NCBI GenBank assembly: GCA_020199775.1
Contig: JAIVJZ010000004.1
Coordinates: 62,001 to 126,000 of the forward strand
Direction of reading: 5' to 3'
Length of the DNA stretch: 64,000 nt
DNA from: Acidobacteriota bacterium
Lineage (GTDB): Bacteria > Acidobacteriota > Blastocatellia > Pyrinomonadales > Pyrinomonadaceae
Position 1 is the first letter of the stretch; each line of letters begins with the position of its first letter. The position numbers and the translations under genes are program-made. Of this stretch, positions 17,301 through 27,068 are shown one piece after another. The notes beneath the pieces are model-generated. The model worked only from the letters and a program-made list of their open reading frames with translations. It made no database searches and had not been told where the DNA came from.

Positions 17301-19044
17301 TGTCCGGGTCGGTCGGGTCAACCGCGATCTGATTGTCGTACCAGCCCTGATTGAGGAACTGGCTCGTGCCGAAACCGCACTGCGTCAGCACGCCGTTGAC
17401 CGGGTTCGTGAGCAAGAGCGTGTCCTGAATGTTCGGGCTGTTGTTGCGCACCTGCGCCGTCCACGAACCGGAGTCGCCGCTCGCGTTGGAGCGGAAGACG
17501 GCAAGCAGGCCGTCGGTATAGCTGGCGGTCGGGAAGGTCGGGTTCGTGCCCGCCGGGCAATTGATGCAGGCGGCCATCGCGTAAATGATGTTCTGGTTCG
17601 ACGGGGCGAGGGCGAGCGAGGTGCGACCCATCGTGGGTTCGGTGTACACGTCCGTCCAGACGCCCGCGCCGCCCGCGTCCGTGTTGCGCCAGATGTGCGA
17701 CTGCGCGAACGTGCCGACGGCGGCGAAGATGTAGTCGCTCGTCTGATCCGTGCGGATCACCAAGTCCATCGCGCCGTTCCCGCCGTTGGCGGCGTTAGAG
17801 GCGAGGACGTTCGTCCACGTCGCGCCGTTATCGAGACTGCGGTGGACGCCCGTGCGTGTCGCCGCGTAGATGTGGTTCGCGTTCGACGGGCTGACGACGA
17901 GGTCTTGCACGAAGAAGAAGTTGACGTTGTTGGTGGCGGGCAGGCGGAACCAGTTCGCGCCCGCGTTGGTGGAACGGAAGATGCCCGCGCCGCGCACGGC
18001 GTCGGCGTTGAAGAAGCCTTCGCCCGTGCCCGCCCAGATGATGTCGGGGTTGGTCGGGTCGAACGCCATGCAGGTGACGGCGATGTTCGCCATGAAGTCG
18101 TCGAGCGGAGCCCACGACGCGCCCGCGTTCGTGGACTTCCAGATGCCGCCCGCGACGCCCGCCGTGTACATGATGTCCGGGTCGATGGGGTTGATGAGCA
18201 GGGCGCGCGTGCGGCCGCCGACGTTGCCGGGGCCGAGGTCTTCCCATATGCCGAGCGCGCCGCCCTGCTGGTCGCCGACGAGGTTGGGCTGCGCGTCGCG
18301 CGCGTCCTTGCCCGCGGCCTTCTGCGTCTGCGCCGACTTGCCCATCCGGGTTTCCTTCGCCGCGACGACCTTATTCAAGGCCGACGAAAACTGCGGCATG
18401 TTTTTGATCTTGGCGAGCGCGGTGAAATAACGCTCGACCGGAAGTTCCGTCTCGCCCTCGGGGAGGCGTTTCTTCAAATACCAGCGCATGGCTTCGGCCG
18501 GTTTGTCGAAACGCTCGCCGGGCGCGATCCTCGCCTTGACCGGGTTGCGCCGGTCGGCGACACGCTGCGAGGCAAGTTCGGCGGCGTTCATTTTCTTCGC
18601 CGCGCCGGCCGCGATCTTCGCGCTCCGGGCGCGCGCCGCCTTCAAATCTTTCTCAGAGAGGGCCGATGCGACGCCGCTTTCTCCGGCGGCGACTTCCGTC
18701 GCTTCGGTCGCGGGTTGAGCGTTCTGCGGCGCGGCGGGCTTCGCCGGACTCTCAGGCGTCTTGGCCTTCGTCTGCGGCTCGACGGCGGCGGCGGCGGGCG
18801 CGGCGCGTTCGGGCACGACGACCGGGTTCGGCGCGATAGCCGGGGCAGGTTGCGCCGCCTGCGCGACCGTGGCGTTTGTTGTCGCTTCGGGAACGTTGTT
18901 TTGCGCTATCAATTCGGCCGCAGGCGCTTGAGATGTTTGCACGGCCTGAGCTTTATTATTAAAACGGGGCAAGACTGCTAGAGCCGCGCCTAGTAAAACC
19001 AGACTGGCAATTAGAAGCAGGGGGGTACGTTGTCTCCAAGTCAT
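14308..19044 (-). CDS. Secreted multi-domain BNR-repeat protein with BACON, carboxypeptidase-regulatory and lamin-tail domains
   Basis: A 1578-residue exported protein. It has a signal peptide or anchor (LLLIASLVLLGAALAVLP), then a Pro/Ala-rich spacer to about residue 250. A sortilin/BNR-type beta-propeller region follows, with repeats such as GGIWKSTNAGASW, GIFRSTNAGANWF and DPTNPDIIWAGTGEG. After it come a BACON-like domain (CDWTAATESGWIQI), a carboxypeptidase-regulatory-like domain (ITGQVTDGTGAPIAGATVTLTG) and a lamin-tail-like domain (LIISEFRLRG, DDEFIELYN). It is probably a cell-surface binding protein or enzyme, and no catalytic residues are recognised. The start is well supported by GAGGAGAAG about eight bases before ATG 19044. 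Confidence 0.85.
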   Translation of the reverse strand: MTWRQRTPLLLIASLVLLGAALAVLPRFNNKAQAVQTSQAPAAELIAQNNVPEATTNATVAQAAQPAPAIAPNPVVVPERAAPAAAAVEPQTKAKTPESPAKPAAPQNAQPATEATEVAAGESGVASALSEKDLKAARARSAKIAAGAAKKMNAAELASQRVADRRNPVKARIAPGERFDKPAEAMRWYLKKRLPEGETELPVERYFTALAKIKNMPQFSSALNKVVAAKETRMGKSAQTQKAAGKDARDAQPNLVGDQQGGALGIWEDLGPGNVGGRTRALLINPIDPDIMYTAGVAGGIWKSTNAGASWAPLDDFMANIAVTCMAFDPTNPDIIWAGTGEGFFNADAVRGAGIFRSTNAGANWFRLPATNNVNFFFVQDLVVSPSNANHIYAATRTGVHRSLDNGATWTNVLASNAANGGNGAMDLVIRTDQTSDYIFAAVGTFAQSHIWRNTDAGGAGVWTDVYTEPTMGRTSLALAPSNQNIIYAMAACINCPAGTNPTFPTASYTDGLLAVFRSNASGDSGSWTAQVRNNSPNIQDTLLLTNPVNGVLTQCGFGTSQFLNQGWYDNQIAVDPTDPDKVWSLGIDVFRSDNGGVNWGVASFWWFQGNGTPPSNGDPQLVHADNHIMVFHPNYNGTTNQTVYIGDDGGIYKSDNAKTGNVGYPNGATPGGGVVTPTSPICGSAANDPNGIFTVADPVIWGPLNNGYQVTQFYHGLPYPGGTTYFGGTQDNGTNRGTDASGQNAWERIFGGDGGYVAVNPLNTQQIFAETTGLSIRRSDNGGGSFTTKTSGISGDVFPFITVFRMDPNTPTRLWIGGRFMWRTDNSGDSWVRTSNAQQTGGSITAMAIAPGNSNRVINGAASGQLRRTTTALTLDATSVLNTVWLQSFTPRGNGNGTISWLEYDPQNQLNVWATISTFNLAAANANGTGAGHVFKSIDGGATWTLADGTQTANNPNAIPDIPAHSVTVDPTNSQRIYVGTDLGVFVSLDGGGNWYKEVTGFANVPVETLTATTNNGKTRLFAFTHGRSAYRVTISSSCVTSVLPTNPPSFNKDGDTGTIVVTSADTSCDWTAATESGWIQITAGRTGTGTGAVTYTVLPNATSSPRTGTLNVAGTIVTITQDAQPATASITGQVTDGTGAPIAGATVTLTGTTEAATATNSAGGYSFNGLTPGGNYTVTVAKAAVTFDSPSKSVTNLQGIAVENFTGFLTPPPAAPAARGRLIISEFRLRGATSADDEFIELYNNSDSPLTITTTDGSEGWAVTGGDGNLRFIIPVNQTIPARGHYLATNSRGYSLNNYGGTSAAVGDATYSVGFPDDSGIAVFTTARPANYSDATRLDSVGSTVESNTLAREGVGLPALSTAAGEFSYVRKLVSGTPQDTGDNAADFVLVSTTGGVINGVQSVLGAPGPENVSSPINRTNVVKASLIDPQCSGFGSPTSACARVRTANGANPTNAAFGTLLIRRKFTNTSAQTVSRLRFRVVDITTLGNVTAGQADLRVLNSTADELTMSDGVSTVTLQALTVDSVPAQPNGGGLNSTLNLASPLAAGASVNVEFKLGVMSSGGFRFFVNVEALP

Positions 19045-19800
19045 CTGTAACTTCTCCTCGGTGAAAAGCGGTTTGGATTGATACGGGTCAAGCGGTGGCT
19101 TGCGCAGAAACGACGCCTCGGTAAAGCGACGGAAAAATCACACGAACGTCAAGTTCACGGCGTTCGGGCGCGCGTGTTGGCGTCGGCCGGATCGAAACCC
19201 GGTACGCAACGGCGCACGTCGAAAGAGTGCCTCGGCGGTTGTAGTTGAAATAGATTGTCTGGCGGCAGTCCCGGCTCGGGAAGACTGGATTTGCTCATAT
19301 CGTCGGGAAAAAATGCGTCGAAACCCTCGGACTAGTCACAATCCACTGGAAGAAGGCATGCGAGACGAAGACATGACTTCGGCTACGGCATCCGGCGAGG
19401 GATTTCTATTCGACAGGCGGTGACGGCGTGGGCCTGAACCGTCATCCAACCTGTATGTTGTTTAAAGAAGTCGGAGCTTCTCGCAAAATTTGTAAACGGA
19501 AATTAGAAGCCCCCGGCGTCGCTCCATATTACAGTTCCGACCGGAAGGCGCGGGATGCGTCTATGTTGCTTGATCTTGATGAAGGTAAAACTTTCAAGAA
19601 GGCTCGACAACTTAGAAGACAGCTTAAAAGTAAACTTTCTCGGCCTCGTAGTCAAGCTTCAACGGGGCTAAAATCATTGCGGCCGGGTCATCATTTCAGT
19701 AGACTATTTCGCAGAGTTTCAACTTGGCGTGCGCACATTTCGCGGGCGGCGACTTGCCGGACGCCGTTCACGGTTCAGTCTCAAGAGGGGAGTCGAAGCA
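19045..19800. other. Intergenic stretch, no supported gene
   Basis: This holds the upstream region of the BNR protein gene, then a stretch of visibly lower GC than its surroundings. The longest open frames lack family resemblance and convincing start sites. I see no RNA gene or repeat in it. Confidence 0.5.
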
Positions 19801-20175
19801 TTGTCGAGCGGTTTACCAAAGATTTTTCTGACGCTCTCTTTTGTGATATTTCCCACGGGCATCACAACAGTTCGCGCCGCGGCGCCCAGCCACACGACGG
19901 CATGCGCGGCGGCGGCAACCGCTGGCGACGAAGCGCAGACACGCCGCCGCGTCAGGCGTCGCCGCGCCGCGCGTCGCACCGGAAAGCGAGGACACCGTAT
20001 GACCCAGCCGAAAGACGACTCGCAGCCGCGCGACGCCGGACAGCAGGGCGACGCGGCGGGACAAAAAAAGGTTGACAAGGTGGACGAGGCCAAGAAAACA
20101 CAGCCACCCGCCCCGCGCCCGCGCAGAAGATACGACCCTGTATTGCAGCCCCCCGAAAAAACGCGGGTGCCGTAA
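19801..20175 (+). CDS. Possible small exported hypothetical protein
   Basis: A tentative 124-residue frame from TTG 19801, which has GAGGGGAG about nine bases before it. Its N-terminus looks like a signal peptide (GLPKIFLTLSFVIFPTGITTVRAAA). The rest is Arg-, Gln- and Pro-rich low-complexity sequence ending in YDPVLQPPEKTRVP. An internal ATG at 19999 with GCGAGGA before it could instead give a 58-residue protein. I do not recognise a family. The Arg-rich middle may be read-through of non-coding GC-rich DNA, so this is weak. A hairpin terminator follows at 20361. Confidence 0.3.
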   Translation: MSSGLPKIFLTLSFVIFPTGITTVRAAAPSHTTACAAAATAGDEAQTRRRVRRRRAARRTGKRGHRMTQPKDDSQPRDAGQQGDAAGQKKVDKVDEAKKTQPPAPRPRRRYDPVLQPPEKTRVP

Positions 20176-20360
20176 ATTTCGCGGAGCCGACCCTCCTTCC
20201 CGGCAGGCGACCTCGCCTGCGCCCGGCCGGTTCGACGCGCGCCGCGAACGTTCGATTCATGCTCGGCATCGAGCAGGAAGGCGCGCTCCGGTTCGTCGCC
20301 GGTCTGGAAGGTCTGTCGCAACACTCGCTCGAACGCCACCACCGTCGGGCTAACAAGAAC

Positions 20361-20398
20361 GCCGCCACTCCCGAACTTAAAGAGTGGCGGCGGTCTTT
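20361..20398. terminator. Hairpin terminator between convergent units
   Basis: Stem GCCGCCACTC (20361-20370) pairs with GAGTGGCGGC (20382-20391) and is followed by GGTCTTTT on the plus strand. On the minus strand it lies just after the GNAT gene stop, so it may serve both directions. Confidence 0.7.
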
Positions 20399-20416
20399 TG
20401 TGAGCGCAACGCGGTT

Positions 20417-21304
20417 TTAGAAGAGGGAAGGGCCGGAGGGGAGATAGTGTTCCATGCGGCCGAAGGGCGCGGAGGTGAACAGGTGCGCCGTTGTTCCGCT
20501 CAGGCGGAGGCCGTGCTTGAACGCGAAACGGATCGCGTCGTGATTGATGCCCGGCACGCGCAGCGAAACGGTTTCCGACTGCTCCGCCGCTTCACGACAA
20601 CCGAGCGTCAATAACGCTTCCGCCCCGCCCGCCTCCATCCACGCGGCCGGGCCGAACGTCTCACCCTTGAAATAGTAGTAGCCGACGAGACGCCCGCCGT
20701 GTCTCACCTGCCGCCCTTCGAGTTTAACTTCCGAGAGCCAGAAACGGTGATCCTCTTCGCGCCGCGTCTCGCGCACCTCCCGGTCGATGCCGCACGCCGC
20801 TTCGAGCGAGAGCGGTTCGACCGTGTAGCCTGTCGGCGCGCCGGGCAGAGTGTCGAACGCGGCGGTCTGGCCGACGAATGTGAAGACCTGATAGCCGGGG
20901 AGCATCCCGACTTTGAGATAACTCGCAATCGCCGTCTGATCAATCGAAGACCAGACGAAAAACTTCTGCGCGCCCGCTTCCTCGCCCTCCCGCCACACTT
21001 CTCTGAGCAGTCGCCCGCCGACGCCGCCCGCCGCCGATTCCGGTCTCGTCCAGAAACCCGACAGAAACCACAACGCGTCGCGCACGACCGCGTGGCAGAT
21101 AGAGACGATCCTCCCGTCCGTCTCCGCGACGCGGAAGATTCCCGTCTTGAAGATGTGCCGGTAAGCGACTTCCACCGCCGGTCGCGGCGGCAGCAATGTC
21201 TCCAGATTGTGGCGGCGTGTGAGATGATTAACGGCTTCGAGAAACAGGTCGAGCGTCGCCGGAATCTCTTCCTCGCGCGCCGCGCGATAAATGATGTTCG
21301 ACAT
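20417..21304 (-). CDS. GNAT-family N-acetyltransferase
   Basis: A 295-residue protein with a typical GNAT opening (IIYRAAREEEIPATLDLF). The acetyl-CoA loop lies around ESAAGGVGGRLLREVWREG, and the next helix ends in SYLKVGMLPGYQVFTFVG. The C-terminal 130 residues extend beyond a single GNAT domain and could be a second, divergent half. It would transfer an acetyl group to an unknown amine in the cytoplasm. The ATG has GAGAGG about ten bases upstream. It is divergent from the S9 peptidase gene, with about 200 bp between them. Confidence 0.75.
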   Translation of the reverse strand: MSNIIYRAAREEEIPATLDLFLEAVNHLTRRHNLETLLPPRPAVEVAYRHIFKTGIFRVAETDGRIVSICHAVVRDALWFLSGFWTRPESAAGGVGGRLLREVWREGEEAGAQKFFVWSSIDQTAIASYLKVGMLPGYQVFTFVGQTAAFDTLPGAPTGYTVEPLSLEAACGIDREVRETRREEDHRFWLSEVKLEGRQVRHGGRLVGYYYFKGETFGPAAWMEAGGAEALLTLGCREAAEQSETVSLRVPGINHDAIRFAFKHGLRLSGTTAHLFTSAPFGRMEHYLPSGPSLF

Positions 21305-21501
21305 GAATTAAGAGCCTCTCGCCGGTGCGTGCGGGTTCAAGAAATGCGCGGCGAGCTTAAAAGATTTTTCGAGCATTTCCTAGTGGGATGCGCTATAAAT
21401 AGATTTTCCCCGCGAGGTATCCAAGTCACAAATGTGGAAACTGCTACGGCCTGCGTTCCGTATACGCTTGCTCGCAAATCAGGAGACGAGGTAGCAAAAC
21501 T

Positions 21502-23553
21502 ATGAGACGTGCGACGGTGTATGTTTGGGTGATGACGTTGGCCTTGACGCTCGGCGCGGCGGCGGCGGCGGCGCAGGGCAAGAAGTTGACGATTGAAGAC
21601 GCGCTCGCCTTGCAGGAAGTGGGCGCGCCGCAGTGGTCGCCGGACGGCAAGTTGATCGCCTTCACGGTCAGCGAGTGGAACAGGAAAGAGAACCGGCGCG
21701 ACACGCACATCCACATCCTTCCGGCGGCGGGCGGCGCGGCTTACAAACTGACGAACGGCGAGCGCGGCGAGACTGCGCCGCAATGGTCGCCCGATAGCAG
21801 GCGCATCGCCTTCCTCGCCAACCGCGACGCCCCGCGCCCCGACGCCCCGGCCGCGCCGCGCAATCAAATCTGGGTCATCCCCGTGGCGGGCGGCGAGGCC
21901 GAGCGCGTGACGGAAGAGGAGGCGGGGGTCGCGCAGTTTCGCTGGTCGCCCGACGGCAAGCTGCTCGCCTATGTCGTGCGCGACACGCCGCAGGACAAGG
22001 CCGAACGCGACAAGCGCAAGAAGGATAAATTCGACGCCATCGTCGTTGACAGCGGCTTCATCTACTCGCACCTCTGGACTGTAAACCTCGACTCGAAAGA
22101 GAAGCGGCGCGTGACGGAAGGTTCGTTCACCGTCTCCGACCCGCAGTGGTCGCCCGACAGCCGCCTCGTCGCCTACACGATGAGCAAGGGCGGCTCGCAG
22201 GAGTCGGCCTTCACGGACATCTCCGACGACCGCAACACAGACCTCTTCGTCGCGCCCGCCACCCTGGGCGGCGCGCCGCGCCAACTCACCACGAACCCCG
22301 GCCCCGACTACGCGCCCCGCTTCTCGCCCGACGGAAAGTGGATCGCTTATCTCTCGAACGACGACCCCAACTCGTGGGCGGCGAAGATCGATCTCGTCGT
22401 CATGGCGGCGGACGCGAACGCCGCCGCTCCTGCTGCGCCGCGTAACCTGACGGGCAAGTACAACGATTCCGTCAACGGCGCGCCGAAGTGGTCGCCGGAC
22501 GGCGCGGCGTTGTATGCGGCGGGCGCGGAGGGCGTCTACGGACAGTTGTTGAAAATCCCGGTCGCGGGCGGCGCGCCGCCGCAGGCGATCTTCGCGAGCA
22601 AGGGCGCGTATGCGGGCGTCGACCTCTCGCGCGACGGGCGCATGCTGGCCTTCGCCTTCAACGATGCGAAGACGCCGAACGACATCTGGGTCGCGTCGAG
22701 CACGGGCAAGGGCGCAGAGCGTCTGACGAACTTCAACTCGCACCTCAAAGACTTCGCCCTCGTCCCAACGGAAGTCGTGCGCTGGAAAGCCCCGGACGGG
22801 TTGGAGATCGAGGGCTTGCTCGTCAAGCCGCTCGGCTACCGACAGGGCACACGCTACCCGCTCATCTTGCAGATTCACGGCGGGCCCTACGGCCAGTTCG
22901 CCTACGGCTTCAACACGCGCGCGCAAATCTTCGCCGCCAACGGCTACGCGGTGCTGTTGCCGAACCCGCGCGGCTCGACCGGCTACGGCCAGAAGTTCAC
23001 GACGGCGAACGTCGGCGACTGGGGCGGCAAGGATTATCAAGACCTGATGGGGGGCGTGGACGAACTCGTCAAGACGGGCTTGGCCGACCCCGAACGGCTC
23101 GGCGTGATGGGCGGCTCATACGGCGGCTTCATGACCTTCTGGGTCATCACGCAGACGAACCGCTTCAAGGCCGCCATCGGCCACGCCGGGATCAGCGATT
23201 GGTACAGTTTCCACGGGCAGAGCGACATCCCCGGCCTGATGGAGTACGGCTTCGGCGGCACTCCGTGGACGGCGCGCGAAGTTTATGAAAAGTGGTCGCC
23301 CGTGCGCCACGCGGATCGCGTCAAGACGCCGCTGATGATCACGCACGGCGAGCAGGATCGACGCGTCCCCATCGCGCAGGCCGAACAGTATTATCGCGCC
23401 CTGCGCAAGCGCGGCGTCGAAACCGTCTTCGTCCGCTACCCGCGCGAGGGGCACGGCATCACCGAACCGAATCACCAGATCGATCTCGTGCGCCGCCAGT
23501 TGGAATGGTTCGACAAGCATTTGAAATCAGCGACGACGGCGAGCCGAAATTGA
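21502..23553 (+). CDS. Secreted S9-family peptidase (prolyl oligopeptidase/acylaminoacyl-peptidase type)
   Basis: A 683-residue exported serine peptidase. It has a signal peptide (VWVMTLALTLGAAAAAAQG), then WD40/TolB-like propeller repeats (QWSPDGKLIAF, QWSPDSRRIAF, RFSPDGKWIAY), then an alpha/beta-hydrolase domain. The catalytic triad is visible: S539 in GGSYGG, D619 in HGEQDRRVP and H651 in REGHGI. The oxyanion region is QIHGGPYGQF. S9 enzymes cut short peptides in the periplasm. The ATG at 21502 has a good ribosome site (AGGAGACGAGG). It precedes another exported protein gene on the same strand. Confidence 0.92.
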   Translation: MRRATVYVWVMTLALTLGAAAAAAQGKKLTIEDALALQEVGAPQWSPDGKLIAFTVSEWNRKENRRDTHIHILPAAGGAAYKLTNGERGETAPQWSPDSRRIAFLANRDAPRPDAPAAPRNQIWVIPVAGGEAERVTEEEAGVAQFRWSPDGKLLAYVVRDTPQDKAERDKRKKDKFDAIVVDSGFIYSHLWTVNLDSKEKRRVTEGSFTVSDPQWSPDSRLVAYTMSKGGSQESAFTDISDDRNTDLFVAPATLGGAPRQLTTNPGPDYAPRFSPDGKWIAYLSNDDPNSWAAKIDLVVMAADANAAAPAAPRNLTGKYNDSVNGAPKWSPDGAALYAAGAEGVYGQLLKIPVAGGAPPQAIFASKGAYAGVDLSRDGRMLAFAFNDAKTPNDIWVASSTGKGAERLTNFNSHLKDFALVPTEVVRWKAPDGLEIEGLLVKPLGYRQGTRYPLILQIHGGPYGQFAYGFNTRAQIFAANGYAVLLPNPRGSTGYGQKFTTANVGDWGGKDYQDLMGGVDELVKTGLADPERLGVMGGSYGGFMTFWVITQTNRFKAAIGHAGISDWYSFHGQSDIPGLMEYGFGGTPWTAREVYEKWSPVRHADRVKTPLMITHGEQDRRVPIAQAEQYYRALRKRGVETVFVRYPREGHGITEPNHQIDLVRRQLEWFDKHLKSATTASRN

Positions 23554-23707
23554 AAAGCCCTCGCCACCGCGGACACCGAAGCGGGCACGGAGAAGAAGCA
23601 TTTTAAATTTCAGATTTGAAATTCTCCCGATCCCGTGCCCGTTGCGCTCCGCCGGTCTGCGCCGGCGAAGCTCCATCTAACCGGACACTAACTTCTAGCA
23701 AAACCAC

Positions 23708-26700
23708 ATGCTGCCTGACAAAAAATCGAGATACGCATTATTCCGTTCGCTCACTCGCCGCGCCGTCGCGGTTTCCCTGCTGCTCGCCCTGTCTACTGCT
23801 GTCGGCTTCAACGCGGCGAGAGCGCAACAGTCGTCGCAACCGGCGCAGACGCCGCAGGTCACAGACTCCAACCCGCTCAAGCTCTTGCAGTGGCGCAGCA
23901 TCGGCCCGTTTCGCGGCGGGCGCGTGACGGCGGTGGCGGGCATCTCCACGCAACCGATGGTCTACTACTTCGGCGCGACGGGCGGCGGCGTCTGGAAGAC
24001 GACCGACGGCGGCGCGAACTGGGAACCGATCTCGGACAACTCGGTTTTCGGCACAGGCTCGGTCGGCGCAATCGGCGTCTGCGAATCCGACCCGAACGTC
24101 GTCTACGTCGGCATGGGCGAGTCGCCCGTGCGCGGCAATGTCTCGCACGGCGACGGCGTCTATAAGTCGATGGACGCGGGCAAGACCTGGAAGCGCGTCG
24201 GCCTCGAAGACACGCGCCAGATCGGGCGCGTGCGCGTGCACCCGCGCAACCCCGACATCGTCTACGTCGCCGCGCTCGGCCACCTCTTCGGTCAGAACGA
24301 GCAGCGCGGCGTCTTCCGCTCGAAGGACGGCGGCAAGACTTGGGAGAAGATTCTTTACCGCGGCAACAAGGCGGGCGCGATTGATCTGACGCTCGACCCG
24401 TCGAACGCAAACATACTCTACGCGGGCTTCTGGGAAGTGCTGCGCACGCCCTGGAGTTTGGAGAGCGGCGGCGCGGGCGGCGGCCTCTTCAAGTCAACCG
24501 ACGGCGGCGACACCTGGACGGAGATCACGCGCAACGCGGGACTTCCGCGCGGACTCGTCGGGAAAGTCGGCATCACCGTCTCGCCCGTCAACCCCGAACG
24601 CGTCTGGGCGATTGTCGAGGCGGAAGACGGCGGCGTGTTTCGTTCCGACAACGGCGGGCGCACCTGGACGAAGACGAACGAGCAGCGAAATTTGCGCCAG
24701 CGCGCGTGGTATTACACGCGCATCTACGCCGACACGCAGAACGCCGACACCGTCTACGTGCTGAACACGGGCTTCTACAAATCGAACGACGGCGGGCGCA
24801 CGTTCGCCTCCATCGCCGTGCCGCACGGCGACAACCACGACCTCTGGATCGCGCCGAACGACGCGCAGCGCATGATCAACTCGAACGACGGCGGCGCGAA
24901 CGTCTCCTTCAACGGCGGGCGCACATGGTCGGAACAGGATCAAGCGACGGCGCAGTTCTACCGCGTCGCGCTCGACAACGATTTCCCCTACAACATCTAC
25001 GGCGCGCAGCAGGACAACTCGACCGTGCGCATCGCCTCGCGCACGACCGATGTCGGCATCTCCGAGCGCGACTGGTGGGACGTGGGCGGCGGCGAGTCCG
25101 GCTGGATCGCCCCGTCGCCGAAGGATTCCAACATCGTCTTCGCCGGTTCATACGGCGGCCTCATCACGCGCTACGATCACCGCACAGGGCAACTACGCAA
25201 CGTCGATGTGTGGCCTGACAACCCGATGGGCGCGGGCGCGGAGGCGATGAAGTATCGCTTCCAGTGGAATTTCCCGATCCTGTTTTCGCCGCACGATCCG
25301 AACACGCTCTACACGGCTGGAAACATTCTTTTCAAATCCACGAACGAAGGCCAGAGTTGGACTGCGATCAGCCCCGACCTGACGCGCAACGACAAAACGA
25401 AGCAAGGCCCTTCGGGCGGCCCCATCACGAAGGACAACACGAGCGTCGAGTATTACGACACGATCTTCACGGTGAGCGAGTCGCCCGTCAAAGCGGGCGT
25501 CATCTGGGCGGGCTCCGACGACGGCCTCGTCCACGTCACGCGCGACGGCGGCGCGAAGTGGGACAACGTGACGCCGAAGGGAATGCCCGAGTGGATTCAG
25601 ATCAACTCGATTGACGCCTCGCCCAACGACGCCGCGACCGCCTACGTCGCCGCGACGATGTACAAGCTCGACGACTTCCGCCCCTACCTCTACAAGACGA
25701 GCGACTACGGCAAGTCTTGGAAGAAGATCACGAACGGCATCCCCGACACCGCGTTCACGCGCGTCGTCCGCGAAGACCCGAACCGTCGCGGCCTGCTCTA
25801 CGCCGGGACGGAAACAGGCATGTACGTCTCTTTCAACGACGGCGAGAGTTGGCGGTCGCTGCAACACAATCTGCCCGTCGTCCCCATCACCGATCTGGCC
25901 GTCCATAAAGGCGAGCGCGATCTGGTGGCGGCCACGCAGGGACGTTCCTTCTGGATTCTCGACGATCTCAACGTGCTCCATCAATTGATGGACGGGGGCG
26001 CGAACGCGGGCGGCAACGCGAGCGTTATGCAGACGCGTCTCTTCAAGCCCGAAGACCCGTATCGCATGCAAGGCGGCGGCGGCGGCGGTGGTGGCGCGCT
26101 CCCCGCGACGGCGACCATCGGCAGCAATCCGGCGAACGGCGCGGTCGTCTATTACTATCTGAAGTCGAAGCCGACGACGGATGTCGTGCTCGAATTTCTC
26201 GACGCAGGCGGCAAGACCGTCCGCACGTTCACCGCGAAAGCGCCCGCGCCGCAACCCTCTCCCGCACCCGGCAGCGCGGCCGTGCAGACGCCGCCCGAAC
26301 AGCCGCAAGCCGCTTCGGGCGAAGAGTCTTCGTTCTTCGCGGGCGGCGGTGCGGGCGCGGCGCGCGTGACCACAGAGGTTGGTCTGAATCGCTTCATCTG
26401 GAACATGCGCCACGACGATGCCGTGCGCTTCCCCGGCATGATCATGTGGGCGGGCAGCGTCACGGGGCCGCGCATCGCGCCCGGTCGTTATCAAGTCAGA
26501 CTCACGGCCGACGGCGAGACCTACACCGAAACTTTCGACGTGCGCAAAGACCCGCGCATCTCCACCACCGACGCGGACTTCGCCCGCCAACTCGACTTGC
26601 AGTTGAAGATTCGCGACAAGCTGACCGAGACGCACAACGCGATCATCTCGATCCGCGAGGCGCGCACGCAAATCAACGACCTGCTCAAACGCGTGCAGGG

Positions 26701-27061
26701 GCAGCCGAACTTCAAGACCATCTCGGACGCGGCGAAAGCTCTGAACGGGAAAATGACGGCCGTCGAAGAAGAGTTGTACCAGACGAAGAACCAGAGCAGC
26801 CAAGACCCGCTCAACTACCCGATTCGCCTGAACAACAAACTGGCCGCGCTCGGCGGCGTCGTCTCAGGCGCGGACAGCGCGCCGACCGAACAAGCCTACG
26901 CGGTCTACGAAGACCTCACGGGGAAGATCAACGCGCGGTTGCAAAAGCTGGAAGCCGTGTTGAAGACAGACCTCCCGGCTTTCAACGCTCTCGTGCGCGA
27001 GCAAAACGTCCCCGCCGTGATCGTCAAACCGCCCGCGTCGCCGCGGGGAAGCAGGCCGTAG
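23708..27061 (+). CDS. Secreted VPS10/BNR-repeat protein (annotated 'glycosyl hydrolase' family)
   Basis: A 1117-residue exported protein. After a signal peptide ([20 protein letters not shown]) comes a propeller opening [17 protein letters not shown] and many Asp-box-like repeats ([59 protein letters not shown]). The C-terminal part contains a run of nine glycines near residue 796, a FlgD-like beta segment ([22 protein letters not shown]) and a helical tail. These proteins are common in acidobacteria and Bacteroidetes as predicted sialidase-like or binding proteins, but I see no proven catalytic residue. The ATG has no clear ribosome site. Confidence 0.85.
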   Translation: MLPDKKSRYALFRSLTRRAVAVSLLLALSTAVGFNAARAQQSSQPAQTPQVTDSNPLKLLQWRSIGPFRGGRVTAVAGISTQPMVYYFGATGGGVWKTTDGGANWEPISDNSVFGTGSVGAIGVCESDPNVVYVGMGESPVRGNVSHGDGVYKSMDAGKTWKRVGLEDTRQIGRVRVHPRNPDIVYVAALGHLFGQNEQRGVFRSKDGGKTWEKILYRGNKAGAIDLTLDPSNANILYAGFWEVLRTPWSLESGGAGGGLFKSTDGGDTWTEITRNAGLPRGLVGKVGITVSPVNPERVWAIVEAEDGGVFRSDNGGRTWTKTNEQRNLRQRAWYYTRIYADTQNADTVYVLNTGFYKSNDGGRTFASIAVPHGDNHDLWIAPNDAQRMINSNDGGANVSFNGGRTWSEQDQATAQFYRVALDNDFPYNIYGAQQDNSTVRIASRTTDVGISERDWWDVGGGESGWIAPSPKDSNIVFAGSYGGLITRYDHRTGQLRNVDVWPDNPMGAGAEAMKYRFQWNFPILFSPHDPNTLYTAGNILFKSTNEGQSWTAISPDLTRNDKTKQGPSGGPITKDNTSVEYYDTIFTVSESPVKAGVIWAGSDDGLVHVTRDGGAKWDNVTPKGMPEWIQINSIDASPNDAATAYVAATMYKLDDFRPYLYKTSDYGKSWKKITNGIPDTAFTRVVREDPNRRGLLYAGTETGMYVSFNDGESWRSLQHNLPVVPITDLAVHKGERDLVAATQGRSFWILDDLNVLHQLMDGGANAGGNASVMQTRLFKPEDPYRMQGGGGGGGGALPATATIGSNPANGAVVYYYLKSKPTTDVVLEFLDAGGKTVRTFTAKAPAPQPSPAPGSAAVQTPPEQPQAASGEESSFFAGGGAGAARVTTEVGLNRFIWNMRHDDAVRFPGMIMWAGSVTGPRIAPGRYQVRLTADGETYTETFDVRKDPRISTTDADFARQLDLQLKIRDKLTETHNAIISIREARTQINDLLKRVQGQPNFKTISDAAKALNGKMTAVEEELYQTKNQSSQDPLNYPIRLNNKLAALGGVVSGADSAPTEQAYAVYEDLTGKINARLQKLEAVLKTDLPAFNALVREQNVPAVIVKPPASPRGSRP

Positions 27062-27068
27062 CAGTCGC

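Noticed and set aside
16243-18981. 912-codon plus-strand frame opposite the BNR protein
   Set aside because: Arg/Val/Gly-rich shadow sequence with no domains. The minus-strand protein has clear repeats and a ribosome site.
19428-20075. 215-codon plus-strand hypothetical protein
   Set aside because: No family resemblance, no clear ribosome site, and an Arg/Gly-rich second half typical of shadow frames. A TTG-started alternative frame is preferred.
20072-20353. 93-codon plus-strand frame before the 20361 terminator
   Set aside because: Arg/Pro-rich shadow pattern without a start signal. Noted only as part of an unexplained region.
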